This document shows positions 39,208 through 50,140 of a stretch of 64,000 nt of DNA, piece by piece (the first letter of the stretch is position 1; the number at the start of each line of letters is the position of its first letter). The position numbers were made by a program, and so were the translations under genes. Source of the stretch: TMP-7 sp038212445 (GTDB taxonomy: Bacteria; Acidobacteriota; Terriglobia; Bryobacterales; Bryobacteraceae); assembly GCA_038212445.1 (NCBI GenBank), contig JBBQUM010000021.1, positions 1 through 64,000 of the forward strand. The letters are read 5' to 3'. The notes beneath the pieces were generated by a model that saw only the letters and a program-made list of their open reading frames with translations, was not told where the DNA came from and made no database searches.

Positions 39208-39567
39208 ATGACCGTCTTTCCAGCATTACGAACCGGCGCCGTCATTCAGTATCCGGCTGAGCGATCGACGGCGTACTCAACATCGGTTTCGAGATTCGTC
39301 GACGGTACCGAACAACGATCTCCTGACCACCCGACCGCCGTCCGTAAATGGACCGTGCGATTGAACCAGCTCGACGAAGGCGAACTGGCGGCGCTCGATG
39401 CGTTCTTTACGCTCGTGCATGGCTCGGCAGACGCGTTTTCGTTTACCGACCCTTGGGATGGCACGGTCTATCACAACTGCACCCTTCAGCAAGATGACAT
39501 TCAACAAATCTGGAATGCGCCCGGCGACGCGCGCACTCAGTTGGTGATTTTGGAGAACAGAACCTAA
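39208..39567 (+). CDS. Distal tail protein, short copy (DUF2460-like)
   Basis: A 119-residue protein beginning VFPALRTGAVIQYPAERS. Central motifs (VRKWTVRLNQLDEGELAALDAF, FSFTDPWDGTVYHNC) resemble the beta-barrel of DUF2460-type distal tail proteins that join the tube to the hub. It is a paralogue of the next gene: both start F-P-x-L-x-[ST]-G-A-x-x-Q-Y-x-x-E-R-S and share W-x-[VL]-x-[FL] and F-x-F-x-D-P elements. The two genes are adjacent with no gap. Confidence 0.75.
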   Translation: MTVFPALRTGAVIQYPAERSTAYSTSVSRFVDGTEQRSPDHPTAVRKWTVRLNQLDEGELAALDAFFTLVHGSADAFSFTDPWDGTVYHNCTLQQDDIQQIWNAPGDARTQLVILENRT

Positions 39568-40359
39568 ATGCTCGCGTTTCCACAACTCAATTCGGGCGCT
39601 TGCGCCCAGTACGCATTCGAACGTAGCCGGACACGTCGAAATGTCCGCAACGTATTGCCAGACGGATCTAATGTCATTTACCGCGATAGCGGCGCAGGAC
39701 TGGTGAAATGGAGTCTTCCCTTTGCCTACCTGACCGATAACGAAGCAAGCGCGATTCAACGTCTCTTCGACTCTACCTCCGGCAAACTCGGCTGCTTCAC
39801 GTTCATCGATCCTGGCGCCAATATCCTGGCGTGGAGCGAGGATTTCACAAAGCCCGTCTGGCAGCGCGGCCCGGCTTTGCAGGTCACAGGCGGTATCGCC
39901 GATCCTCGCGGCACGGCCCGCGCTATACGCCTGACCAATACAGGACAGGCCGCGCAACGGTTGACGCAGATTGTGCCTTCACCCGACTCCTATACCTATT
40001 GCATGAGCGTTTACGCGCGGTCAGAGGGTAGGTCCTCGGCGACCTTGATCCGCTCCGGCTCTACCGAATCCGCTGATACCGCCGTTTTGACGGAGCGCTG
40101 GACACGTATCGTGTCATCGGGAGCGCTGTCTGGCGAGGGCGATCACGTCGCGTTCTCCATCGAGCTGGCACCCGGAGCGGTCGTTGACGTTTTTGGCTTG
40201 CAGGCTGAGGGGCAGCCTGCACCGTCAGCCTATATGTGCACCACGAATGCCGGCGGAGTCTACACCGCTCGTTTTGACCAGGACGACCTGTCAATCGTAG
40301 CAGGCGCCAAGGGAAGTAGCGGGACCAAAGTGCGAATCATCAGCGCGGACGGAGATTGA
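39568..40359 (+). CDS. Distal tail protein with added beta domain
   Basis: A 263-residue protein. Residues 1-90 match the preceding gene (LAFPQLNSGACAQYAFERS, KWSLPFAYLTDNEASAIQRLF, GCFTFIDPGANIL). Residues about 90-235 add a jelly-roll-like domain (WSEDFTKPVW, GTARAIRLTNTGQAAQRLTQ, YTYCMSVYARSEGRSS) of the type found in phage spikes and carbohydrate-binding modules. It may contact the host surface or the hub. Duplication of the distal tail gene with gain of a binding domain is the simplest reading. Confidence 0.7.
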   Translation: MLAFPQLNSGACAQYAFERSRTRRNVRNVLPDGSNVIYRDSGAGLVKWSLPFAYLTDNEASAIQRLFDSTSGKLGCFTFIDPGANILAWSEDFTKPVWQRGPALQVTGGIADPRGTARAIRLTNTGQAAQRLTQIVPSPDSYTYCMSVYARSEGRSSATLIRSGSTESADTAVLTERWTRIVSSGALSGEGDHVAFSIELAPGAVVDVFGLQAEGQPAPSAYMCTTNAGGVYTARFDQDDLSIVAGAKGSSGTKVRIISADGD

Positions 40360-40363
40360 GCCA

Positions 40364-43300
40364 ATGACTGATATTTATAGCGCCAAACAAAAAACGATTA
40401 TAGACACGCCGCTGTTTCTATTCGAATGCCGCTTTAAGACGGGTCTGGTGGAACGTTGGAGTACCCACCGCGTAACTCATGACGGCGCCCTCTATCGCGC
40501 GCGTATTCTCGACCACAATATGTCCGGCATCAAGTCGTCCCTCGACGACGGAGCGGACGGAGCAGCGCGCGTGTCTTTGACCCTCGCGAATGCGGATTCA
40601 TACTTTTCTGAGATCGAATGGAATACAGGATGGAAGGGCGCCAGACTGACAGTTACCTTTGCGTTCTTCGATCTGGCTCGAGACGTGGCCACTACCGGTT
40701 CTCAAGTTGTCTTCCAGGGACTTGGTAGCGCGCCGGATGAAATCACTGAGTCCACTCTACGTGTCACCTTCGCCAACCGTCTCAATCTCACCCGCGTCGG
40801 AGTTCCCGAAATACGCATTCAAAAGCGATGCCCCTGGATGTTTCCCTCCACCGAAGCACAACGCCAGGAAGCCCTAAACGGAGGGGCCGGAGCGTTCTCG
40901 CCCTTCTATCACTGTGGCTACTCCGCCGGGATGGAAGGCGGCGCCGGCAACCTCCAAACAAGCGGACAGTGCTTCGAGTCATGCAGCTTCACTCGGGACT
41001 CCTGCATCGAGCGAGGAATGTTCGACAAAGATTCCGAAGGGCAAGTCACTCGGGCTTTCGGCGGAATCGAATTCGTACCTTCCACCATCCTCGTGCGCAG
41101 TTACGGCGAAAAGGGTACACATCTGGCCCCGGTGAGCGACAACGATGCGATCAATAACGACATTGTGCCGCTGGTCTACGGCACCGCGTGGTACGCACCA
41201 CCTCTGGTCTTCGCCCGCAACGACGGCAATCTAACTCGATTGGAAGTCCTGCTGTCATCGGGTGAGATCAGCGGAGTCATCAAAGTCCTGGTGAATGACA
41301 TCGAAATCCCTCAGGCCGTCACTGGCGCCAACATGACCTCCACAGGCTGGTATGATCTCTTTGCCAGCGGCACCCGTACTGGCGGTTTCAACCCCAGCTT
41401 CACCAGCGCATCCGGTGAACCGGCGGGCGACCCCTACGGCAGCATGGCTGCATTGGCGGTCGTAGTGCCCACTCACATTGCAACGGGCCAGACCATGCCC
41501 CGCATCCAGGTATTGCTTCAAGGTGCAAAGCTCGCCCGCTACGACAGCGATGGTCAGGCATTGGCCAGGTCGTTCACCAATAACCCCTCCTGGATTCTTT
41601 GCGACGTTCTCAAACGCAGTGGTTGGGCCGATTCGGAATTAGATCTGCCAAGCTTCGCTCGCACCGCCTCCTATTGCAGTGAGCCGCTCACCACCACCGA
41701 CGTCAACGGAAACAGCTGTGCCGTTCCGCGATACGAGTGCAACCTGGTATTAAAGCGCCGCCGCAGCGCCGCCGACGTCATTCGCGGCATACGCAATGGG
41801 TCCGCGCTGTTCCTCTGCTATGACTCTGGCGGCCGCCTCGGCGTACGCGCGGAGTCTTCGCTGGCGATCCAACAGTCTGAGAAGCCGGCCACTTCAAATA
41901 GCGTTGCCCAACTCAACGATGGGTGGCCCGCCTATGAGTTCAGCGACGGCTCCGCATCATTTTCAGGAATTCTCCGAAAAGACACCGGCGCGCCTCACCT
42001 TCGTTTCTGGTCACGGCCGGCCTCTGACAGCCCCAATCGTCTGAGCGTCGAATTTCAGGACGAGTTTAATGAATATCAACAGGACAGCCTGTCTTTGGTG
42101 GACGTCGACGATGCAGTCCTTTCGTCTCAGGAAGTAGCCGCCACCATGACAGCCCTCGGGCTTGCTAACTTCGACCAGGCGGCGCGAATGGCGAGGCTGC
42201 AATTGAACAAGTCAATTCAGGGCAATTTGTATGTTGAGTTTGGTACCAGTGTTCGTGGCTTCGGACTCGCGCCCGGCGACATCATTGCCCTGACCTACGA
42301 GAAAGAAGGACTGAACCGGCAGCCGTTTCGCATCGTGCGCATCGCTCCCGGCCTCAACTACCGGACCGCTGTCATCACCGCGCAGTTGCACCAGGACGCC
42401 TGGTACACCGGCAATGGAGCATCAGCCAGCTCGCGTCGGCAGCCGGCCTTTGGCATTGGAATCCCGCGTCCTCTGCTCGGCGCCACCATCGACAGTCATG
42501 GTGACCCACAGTTCTCCGTTACCGAAACCGTACGACAGACCGCCGACGGCAGTCCCTCGATTGCTCTGACCATCGGGTTCTCCGCGCCTTCTCATCCAGT
42601 CCCGACCGCCATCGGGATACCTCTGCTCAGCCTGTCACCGACAGTGATTGACGGCGGGACGTTGCCAGGAGGACAAACGCTCTATTACGCAGTCAGCGCC
42701 ATAGACAAGGACGGCAGTGAGAGCGCGCTGTCATTCGTCGTCAAGGCTACGACGCCAACGGCAAACCCCGCAAACACCGTCCGGCTCTCTGGGCTGAGCT
42801 TCTCACCTAAAACTGTCTCCTTCCACGTCTATCGTGGATCCACGCCGTCCCAGTTGAGAAGGATCGCCTCCAACGTTCCGCTCGACGATCACTACGATGA
42901 CGCTGGCAGCTCTGTCGACGAAATCGCCGGGCCGCCGGACGAAAACTACGATCACGCGAACTTCTATTGGCGCTTCGAAGTTCAACCCGAGGTGCCGGTG
43001 ACTTCGGCCTCTGCCAACACCATCGCAAATGGCTCGCTGACCATGCTCGCCAACGAAAATCGAGGCTCAATCGTCCGCATAACCGGCGGCGCTGGCAAGG
43101 GTCAGGAGCGATTGGTCGGTGCCAACACCGCCACCGAACTGACAGTCAGCCCCTCGTGGGACATCGCGCCCGACAGCACCAGCTCGTTTGTTATCGCGGA
43201 GCCCAGCTGGCGCTTCGGATCGCTAACCAAGGTCGGCCCAGCGGAGTTCGACGTTCCAAATCGCGCCGGAGCTTCAGTCCATATTCTGGGTCGCTCAGCC

Positions 43301-44281
43301 AACACTCACGACCAGGAGTGCGCGGTCGAGCTCTCACCGCTCACCCGCTGGAGGTTGTCGGGCACCGCCGGAAGTGGCGACACGGCTGTTCCGCCTCAAC
43401 CGCTCTTCGGTTTTGTGCCCTCGGGCAAAGGCACGGTTGAGCTTGTCGGCGTCGGATTTCAGGATGTCGCCAACACTCAGTCAATTACGTCGGGTACGCT
43501 GACATTGTTCTACTGGAACGAGCTGAACAACGGTGTGCCTCCAGCCCTAACCGCCGAGATCGACGATACCGCGACAGTGGTGACGCTGTCCTCTGCGGGC
43601 CCCGTCATCGGCGACCTGCTGCAGATCGAGAAAGAAATTCTGTCAATCGACGAAATCGCGGACGACGGTCTGACTTGCACCGTGACTCGGGGCGCGTACC
43701 ACAGCGCTGCCGCTCATCATGACCTGCAAACCGCCGCGCTTCTACTCTCGCGCCGGACCTACGTTGTGCCCTTCGCCAGGGGCTTCTTCGGCAGTCCCGC
43801 CAGTGGAAGTTATAACTATCCGGTCTTCTTACCCGACGTTCGCGTCGGCGCCGCCGCCCTCTTCGTAACCAACGACTGGGGGAATAGCCCAACTTCGACC
43901 TATGCCTTCACCGGCAATGTCGAATCGGGTGTTCGCACGTTGTCCGGAGGCCAATTCTCCATCCAGTTGGAGGGAGTGATTGCCCGGCAAACCGGCGCCG
44001 CGCCTGCCTTGGTGGTTGAGGACGGACACTCGGTGCGAGACATCTCCGCTATCTTGCGCGAGCCGTCGGTGGGTGGAGACATCCAGTTGCTCGTGAAAAT
44101 GAACGACGTCGACTATTGCTACCTCACCATAACGGCCGGGTCCACGCTTTCGAATGTCATCGATGGCTTCGGACTACCGCCCCTCCAAGCCAAGGCTCAG
44201 CTGAGTTTGGACGTGCTGTCGGTGCCGCAGGATCCGGCGTTGTTCCCGGGTCGCGACCTCACCGTCACTATCCGCCTCTAG
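40364..44281 (+). CDS. Tail hub / baseplate protein (GTA-megatron-like)
   Basis: A 1305-residue protein, the largest in the window. Residues 1-240 resemble the DUF2163/BR0599-type hub, with a cysteine set C156, C184, C203, C207 and C214 (KRCPWMF, YHCGYSAG, CFESCSFTRDSC) that could bind a metal or an iron-sulfur cluster. A baseplate-hub region follows (about 290-690, SWILCDVLKRSGWADSELDL, APGDIIALTYEKEGLNRQPF). Fibronectin-type and Ig-like modules (TLYYAVSAIDKDGSESALS) and a C-terminal beta domain complete it. It combines functions that RcGTA splits among its hub and megatron genes. No NlpC/P60 or lysozyme-like domain is recognised. Confidence 0.75.
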   Translation: MTDIYSAKQKTIIDTPLFLFECRFKTGLVERWSTHRVTHDGALYRARILDHNMSGIKSSLDDGADGAARVSLTLANADSYFSEIEWNTGWKGARLTVTFAFFDLARDVATTGSQVVFQGLGSAPDEITESTLRVTFANRLNLTRVGVPEIRIQKRCPWMFPSTEAQRQEALNGGAGAFSPFYHCGYSAGMEGGAGNLQTSGQCFESCSFTRDSCIERGMFDKDSEGQVTRAFGGIEFVPSTILVRSYGEKGTHLAPVSDNDAINNDIVPLVYGTAWYAPPLVFARNDGNLTRLEVLLSSGEISGVIKVLVNDIEIPQAVTGANMTSTGWYDLFASGTRTGGFNPSFTSASGEPAGDPYGSMAALAVVVPTHIATGQTMPRIQVLLQGAKLARYDSDGQALARSFTNNPSWILCDVLKRSGWADSELDLPSFARTASYCSEPLTTTDVNGNSCAVPRYECNLVLKRRRSAADVIRGIRNGSALFLCYDSGGRLGVRAESSLAIQQSEKPATSNSVAQLNDGWPAYEFSDGSASFSGILRKDTGAPHLRFWSRPASDSPNRLSVEFQDEFNEYQQDSLSLVDVDDAVLSSQEVAATMTALGLANFDQAARMARLQLNKSIQGNLYVEFGTSVRGFGLAPGDIIALTYEKEGLNRQPFRIVRIAPGLNYRTAVITAQLHQDAWYTGNGASASSRRQPAFGIGIPRPLLGATIDSHGDPQFSVTETVRQTADGSPSIALTIGFSAPSHPVPTAIGIPLLSLSPTVIDGGTLPGGQTLYYAVSAIDKDGSESALSFVVKATTPTANPANTVRLSGLSFSPKTVSFHVYRGSTPSQLRRIASNVPLDDHYDDAGSSVDEIAGPPDENYDHANFYWRFEVQPEVPVTSASANTIANGSLTMLANENRGSIVRITGGAGKGQERLVGANTATELTVSPSWDIAPDSTSSFVIAEPSWRFGSLTKVGPAEFDVPNRAGASVHILGRSANTHDQECAVELSPLTRWRLSGTAGSGDTAVPPQPLFGFVPSGKGTVELVGVGFQDVANTQSITSGTLTLFYWNELNNGVPPALTAEIDDTATVVTLSSAGPVIGDLLQIEKEILSIDEIADDGLTCTVTRGAYHSAAAHHDLQTAALLLSRRTYVVPFARGFFGSPASGSYNYPVFLPDVRVGAAALFVTNDWGNSPTSTYAFTGNVESGVRTLSGGQFSIQLEGVIARQTGAAPALVVEDGHSVRDISAILREPSVGGDIQLLVKMNDVDYCYLTITAGSTLSNVIDGFGLPPLQAKAQLSLDVLSVPQDPALFPGRDLTVTIRL

Positions 44282-44324
44282 CATTGAGCCTTCCCGGCGT
44301 TCCACGCTATAGTTTGGATGCGCC

Positions 44325-45548
44325 GTGGTTTTCGCCCAACACGTTTCTAAACTCTATCCGCTCTACCGCCGCCCGTCAGACCGGCTGCTCGAAATCTTGC
44401 ACCTCGGCCGCAAGCTGAGGACGGATTTCTGGGCACTTCGCGACGTCAGCTTTCGCGTCGAAAAAGGAGAAGTGCTGAGCCTCGTCGGACCCAATGGATC
44501 CGGCAAGAGCACCATGCTCCAGATCGTCGCAGGCATCCTTCAACCCACCAGCGGACGCGTCCTGACTGAAGGTCGCGTCGCCGCCCTGCTCGAACTCGGC
44601 GCCGGCTTTAACCCCGAGTTCAGCGGCCGCGAGAACGTCTACCTGAACGGCGAAATTATGGGCGTCTCGCGGCAAGAGATCCACCGCATATTTCCCCGAA
44701 TCGAAGAGTTCGCCGGAATCGGCAACTTCATCGACCGCCCGGTGAAAGAGTACTCCACCGGCATGTACATCCGTCTCGCCTTCGCTACCGCGATTCACGT
44801 CGAGCCTGAAGTTCTGATCGTCGACGAAGCCCTCGCAGTGGGCGACGCCATCTTCGCCAACCGCTGCATTCAGAAGTTCGAAGAGATGAAGGCGCGCGGC
44901 GTAACTGTGCTTTTTGTCTCCCACGACATGGGTCTGGTCAAGCGACTCTCTGACCGCGCGATATTCATGCTCAACGGCAAGATCGTCGCGGAAGGCTCGC
45001 CCAGCGACGTCGTCAATCGCTACGTTGGCTACGTGCTCGAACGCCAACAACCGGATGAACGCGGCCAGCCGGCAGGTGCGGAGTCCGCCACATTCCGCCA
45101 CGGCGATGGCACCAGCCGCATCGAGAGCGTCGACCTTCTCACGGCAGCCGGCGAATCACGCCGCACCTTCGCCGGCGGCGAGCGAATCATCATTCGGATC
45201 TCGGCGCGCTTCACTCAGGACACTACGGCCCCCGTGGTCGGTATACTGATCCGCAACCGGCTCGGCATGGACGTTTACGGCACCAATACCCGCATCGAGC
45301 ACGCCGAACTTGGCGATGTACGTGCCGGCGAGGTGCTCGAAATTGATTTCGCTCTCGATTGCCACCTCACCCGCCAGGAATATACACTGACCGTTGCTAC
45401 TCAACATTGGGATGGATCGAGCCAGGACTGGCTGGACGATGCCCTCCAGTTCACCGTCATGGAACCGAAAGATCTGGCGGGACTCGTAAATTTGCGGCCG
45501 GAGATCGCCGTCAGGCGTTCGCTTGCCCGGACTCCGGAGCTCGTCTAA
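44325..45548 (+). CDS. Wzt-like ABC transporter ATPase with C-terminal substrate domain
   Basis: A 407-residue protein from GTG 44325; an in-frame TAG at 44310 rules out a longer start. Walker A is VGPNGSGKSTML, the signature region is VKEYSTGMYIRLAFA and Walker B is VLIVDEALAVGD. The motif EILHLGRKLRTDFWALRDVSF and the RENVYLNGEIMG loop are typical of polysaccharide/teichoic-acid exporters. A Wzt_C-like beta domain occupies about residues 250-390. Such ATPases need a Wzm-type permease, which is not next to it. It lies 43 bp after the phage hub gene with no terminator between. Confidence 0.9.
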   Translation: MVFAQHVSKLYPLYRRPSDRLLEILHLGRKLRTDFWALRDVSFRVEKGEVLSLVGPNGSGKSTMLQIVAGILQPTSGRVLTEGRVAALLELGAGFNPEFSGRENVYLNGEIMGVSRQEIHRIFPRIEEFAGIGNFIDRPVKEYSTGMYIRLAFATAIHVEPEVLIVDEALAVGDAIFANRCIQKFEEMKARGVTVLFVSHDMGLVKRLSDRAIFMLNGKIVAEGSPSDVVNRYVGYVLERQQPDERGQPAGAESATFRHGDGTSRIESVDLLTAAGESRRTFAGGERIIIRISARFTQDTTAPVVGILIRNRLGMDVYGTNTRIEHAELGDVRAGEVLEIDFALDCHLTRQEYTLTVATQHWDGSSQDWLDDALQFTVMEPKDLAGLVNLRPEIAVRRSLARTPELV

Positions 45549-47020
<1,472 letters not shown>

Positions 47021-47024
<4 letters not shown>

Positions 47025-48193
47025 AGCTCGAGGAAATCCAACGCTCTCTCGTCGATGCAAAACTCGACGGCTGGCTGTTTTTCGACCATCATCAGCGCGA
47101 CCCGCTGGCCTACCAGGTGCTCGGCCTGTCGACTACCAAGATGTGCACGCGACGCTGGTATTACTTCATTCCAGCCTCGGGCGAGCCGCGCAAGCTCGTG
47201 CACAAGATCGAATCGTTCCAGCTCGATTCCCTGCCCGGCTCCAAAACCGCCTACGCCAGTTGGCAGGAGCAAAAACGCCTGCTCGGTGAAATGCTGGGTG
47301 GTGCGAAACGTGTCGCGATGCAGTATTCGCCCGAGTGCGCCGTCATGCACGTCGCGCTTGTCGACGCCGGTACCATCGAAATCGTCCGCTCCCTCGGCGT
47401 CGAGGTCGCTACCTCCGCCAATCTGATTCAAAGCTTCCAGGCCTGCGTCACTGCCGCACAACGCGAATCCCACTACGAGGCCGGACGCCGCGTCGACGAG
47501 ACCCTTCGCGAAACCTGGAATTTTATTGGCGACCGCCTGCGCGCCGGCAAGCGGATCACCGAGTGGGAAGCCCAGGAATTCATTAAGACTGGCTTCACCA
47601 GGCGGGGTCTGTTCACCGACCACGGCCCCAACGTCAGCGTCAACGCCAACTCGTCTGACCCTCATTACGACCCCAAGCAGGATGCCTGCTCCGACATCAA
47701 GCCCGGCGACAACGTCCTGATCGACCTGTGGGCCAAGCTCACTGAGCCTACTAACGCCATTTACTACGACATCACCTGGATGGGCTACTGCGGCACCACG
47801 CCGCCCGCCGACCTCCAGAACATCTTCAACATCGTCACCGGCGCCCGCGACGCCGCCATCAACCGCGTTAACAAAGGCATCGACTCAGGCGAGGCTCTCT
47901 GCGGCTTTCAGGTCGACGATGCCGCCCGCGCTCACATCCGCGACGCCGGCTACGTCGAGTATTTCTACCACCGCACCGGCCACTCGATTGGCACCGACGT
48001 CCATGGGGCCGGCGCCAATATGGACAATCTCGAGACCCACGATGAACGCCGCGTCATCCCCTGGACCTGCTTTTCCATCGAGCCCGGCATCTACTTGCCG
48101 GCGTTCGGGGTGCGGTCCGAAGTGAATATGTTCGTCGACGACAAGGGCGCCCAGGTCACAGGCGCCGTTCAGGACAAGCTGGTCCTCCTCTGA
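47021..48193 (+). CDS. M24-family metallopeptidase (Xaa-Pro aminopeptidase-like)
   Basis: A 390-residue protein with an N-terminal creatinase-like domain and a C-terminal pita-bread domain. Metal ligands are visible in order: NVLIDLWA (Asp), YYDITWMG (Asp), YHRTGHSIGTDVHG (His), FSIEPGIYLP (Glu) and VRSEVNMFV (Glu). It is cytoplasmic, with no signal peptide, and probably cleaves imported Xaa-Pro peptides. It overlaps the transporter gene by 4 bp and is followed by the GH31-like gene after 1 bp. Confidence 0.94.
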
Positions 48194-48194
48194 C

Positions 48195-49391
48195 ATGCGC
48201 CCGCTCGTGCTCCTCGCGGCACTTGCCATAATCGCGGGCGCGAAGCCAGTCCGCCTCGATTTACCGGACGGAAGCGCTGAGTTTGAGTGGATCAGCCCGT
48301 CGACATTCCGCGTCCTGCGTACCTGGCACGAGAACCACGCGACGCCCGCAGATGCCGCCACCCGCACCTTCGAGTCCGGTATCCTGCGCGTCGAGTTTGA
48401 AGCGGGCACGCTCAATGCCAAGGTTTCCACCGAAAGCGGAAAGCCGCTCGCCGAACTCGGCAGTCCCACCAAGGCGCCCGGCAAGATTCTCCTGGACCGC
48501 AAACTCGCAGCGGGCGAACACATTCTCGGCCGGACCGGCGCCAGTCCCCACCACCCGTTCTTCTTCTCAACGGCCGGCTTCGGGCAGTTGGTTCGAGGAG
48601 GTCAAAAGTACATCGTCGACGTTCAGCCTGAGCGCCTCCGCGTCACCGCTCAAGGCGGCGACCGCATCGAGTATTTCTTCTTTTACGGTCCGGCGCCGAA
48701 AGACATCTACGACCAGCGGAAGCTCGCCATCAAGATTCCCGACTCGCTGCCCGTCCGGACCATCGATCCGCGCAAACTCACCTGCGACGCCCTTCACGCG
48801 CTCAACGCCGACAGCCTGGCCGCCGAGCTGTACACCGTTAGCGCCGGTCCGGAATGGGAGAACTTCATGGGAGCCTATACCCGCGAGATCTTCGACCGCG
48901 GCCTCCCGGTTTTCCGTCCCCTTGTGCTCGAATATCCACGCGACACCGCCGCGTGGCGCTGGCGCGACGTTACGATGTTCGGTGACGAAATGCTGGTTGC
49001 GCCCAGGTGCGCCAGCCCTCTTACACTCCCCCAAGGCCTCTGGACCGACCTCAAGACCGACGTCGAACATAAGAGCCGCAGTACTGTGGTCCTCTCTGAT
49101 CCGGTAACGATCTTCGCGCGCAACGGCTCCATCGTGCCGGTTCAGCATCAGAATGTGCTTGAGCTTCACTACTTCCCCAAACTCGGCGCCGAGTTCTTTC
49201 TGTATGAACCCGACGTCAATGAGTACAGCCAGGCACACGCCAGCCAGGCTGCGGACTTCTGGCGGCTCGAGATCGAGTCAAAGGTGGCCAGAACCTACGA
49301 GTGGGTGCTACATCACATCGGCGAAAATCCCAAACGGATCCGGGTTGAGGTGAAAGCCGGCCAGGACCATATCCTCAATCTCCCCATCTAG
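48195..49391 (+). CDS. GH31-like protein lacking the catalytic barrel
   Basis: A 398-residue protein with a probable signal peptide (MRPLVLLAALAIIAGA). Residues about 20-180 resemble the N-terminal beta-sandwich of GH31 glucosidases (GEHILGRTG, YFFFYGPAPKDIYDQRKL). From about residue 225 the sequence matches the end of the GH31 barrel and the C-terminal domains (GLPVFRPLVLEYPRD, FGDEMLVAPR, LPQGLWTDL). The intervening TIM barrel, with the nucleophile and acid/base aspartates, is replaced by about 40 residues. It is unlikely to hydrolyse glycosides and may instead bind sugar. Reading frame and codon use look undamaged. It is last in a four-gene operon. Confidence 0.8.
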   Translation: MRPLVLLAALAIIAGAKPVRLDLPDGSAEFEWISPSTFRVLRTWHENHATPADAATRTFESGILRVEFEAGTLNAKVSTESGKPLAELGSPTKAPGKILLDRKLAAGEHILGRTGASPHHPFFFSTAGFGQLVRGGQKYIVDVQPERLRVTAQGGDRIEYFFFYGPAPKDIYDQRKLAIKIPDSLPVRTIDPRKLTCDALHALNADSLAAELYTVSAGPEWENFMGAYTREIFDRGLPVFRPLVLEYPRDTAAWRWRDVTMFGDEMLVAPRCASPLTLPQGLWTDLKTDVEHKSRSTVVLSDPVTIFARNGSIVPVQHQNVLELHYFPKLGAEFFLYEPDVNEYSQAHASQAADFWRLEIESKVARTYEWVLHHIGENPKRIRVEVKAGQDHILNLPI

Positions 49392-49411
49392 TCACTCCTA
49401 TGTTTGAGCGG

Positions 49412-49978
49412 CTATAACCCTAGACATTGCCTTTCCTCGACTGTAAGTCGCGCACTCTGGTCACAAAATGGATAGCGGCTGCAGCCCCAGAAATAATCCC
49501 CGGCGCGGCCGGATCGAATCACCATCACATGATTCGCTTCACATCGCCGTTCCGTCCGTTGCTCCAAGTCGACGATGCGCGCGCTCAACCGCGACTGACG
49601 ACGATTCCTGTCTCGATCGCGAATGCCGGGCAGCCTCTCGTTCAACTCACGCATCTCCTTCGCTACCCGCACCACCACGGGTAGCCCTGTAAGCGCGGCT
49701 TTGACGTGGGCGAGGCGGCTCACAATCTCCTCATACTCAGTGAGATCGTCGAGATCCTTACATTCTTCTTGCAATTCGATAAAGTCTTGCAGGTGTTTGC
49801 AAATGCTATTCAGGCCTTTTAGAAAGCGCGTGTCCGCCTCCTTGAACTGCGCCTTATTTGCCTGGAAGCCCACTCGCAGAATGGCAAGTCGATCCTGGAT
49901 CACCTGAACTAATTCCTGTTCTCCCTTTTCATGCTCAAGGGAAAACCTGAGGCTCTCAATGTGCTGTTTGACTTCCAT
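49412..49978 (-). CDS. Helical protein with C-terminal topoisomerase-type zinc finger
   Basis: A 188-residue protein when started at MEVKQHIESLRF (49978, GGGAG just upstream); an extension to 50071 is possible. The N-terminal 130 residues are helical and coiled-coil-like (ICKHLQDFIELQEECKDLDDL). The C-terminus has the topoisomerase I-type C4 zinc finger CEANHVMVIRSGRAGDYFWG with CSRYPFC, found in single-strand DNA- or RNA-binding proteins. A nucleic-acid role is likely; the specific function is unknown. It is convergent with the GH31-like gene. Confidence 0.7.
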   Translation of the reverse strand: MEVKQHIESLRFSLEHEKGEQELVQVIQDRLAILRVGFQANKAQFKEADTRFLKGLNSICKHLQDFIELQEECKDLDDLTEYEEIVSRLAHVKAALTGLPVVVRVAKEMRELNERLPGIRDRDRNRRQSRLSARIVDLEQRTERRCEANHVMVIRSGRAGDYFWGCSRYPFCDQSARLTVEERQCLGL

Positions 49979-50140
49979 GAACTCCCACGGACCCAGCGGA
50001 ACCGTCTCTCCTTTCCCTGACGCGCTAGTTGTCAATCGGCCATGGGCCGGGACGGCTCCATAGCCCCCCAATCTCGTGAGGATATGCGCCAGCAGGACGA
50101 AAACGGGTTATTCTAATCACCTAAGGAGAGAACTGGGTCA

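Noticed and set aside
30575..44281. R-type tailocin or contractile injection system
   Set aside because: The module has terminase, portal, scaffold and coat genes and no sheath or contractile baseplate set, so it encodes a DNA-packaging particle.
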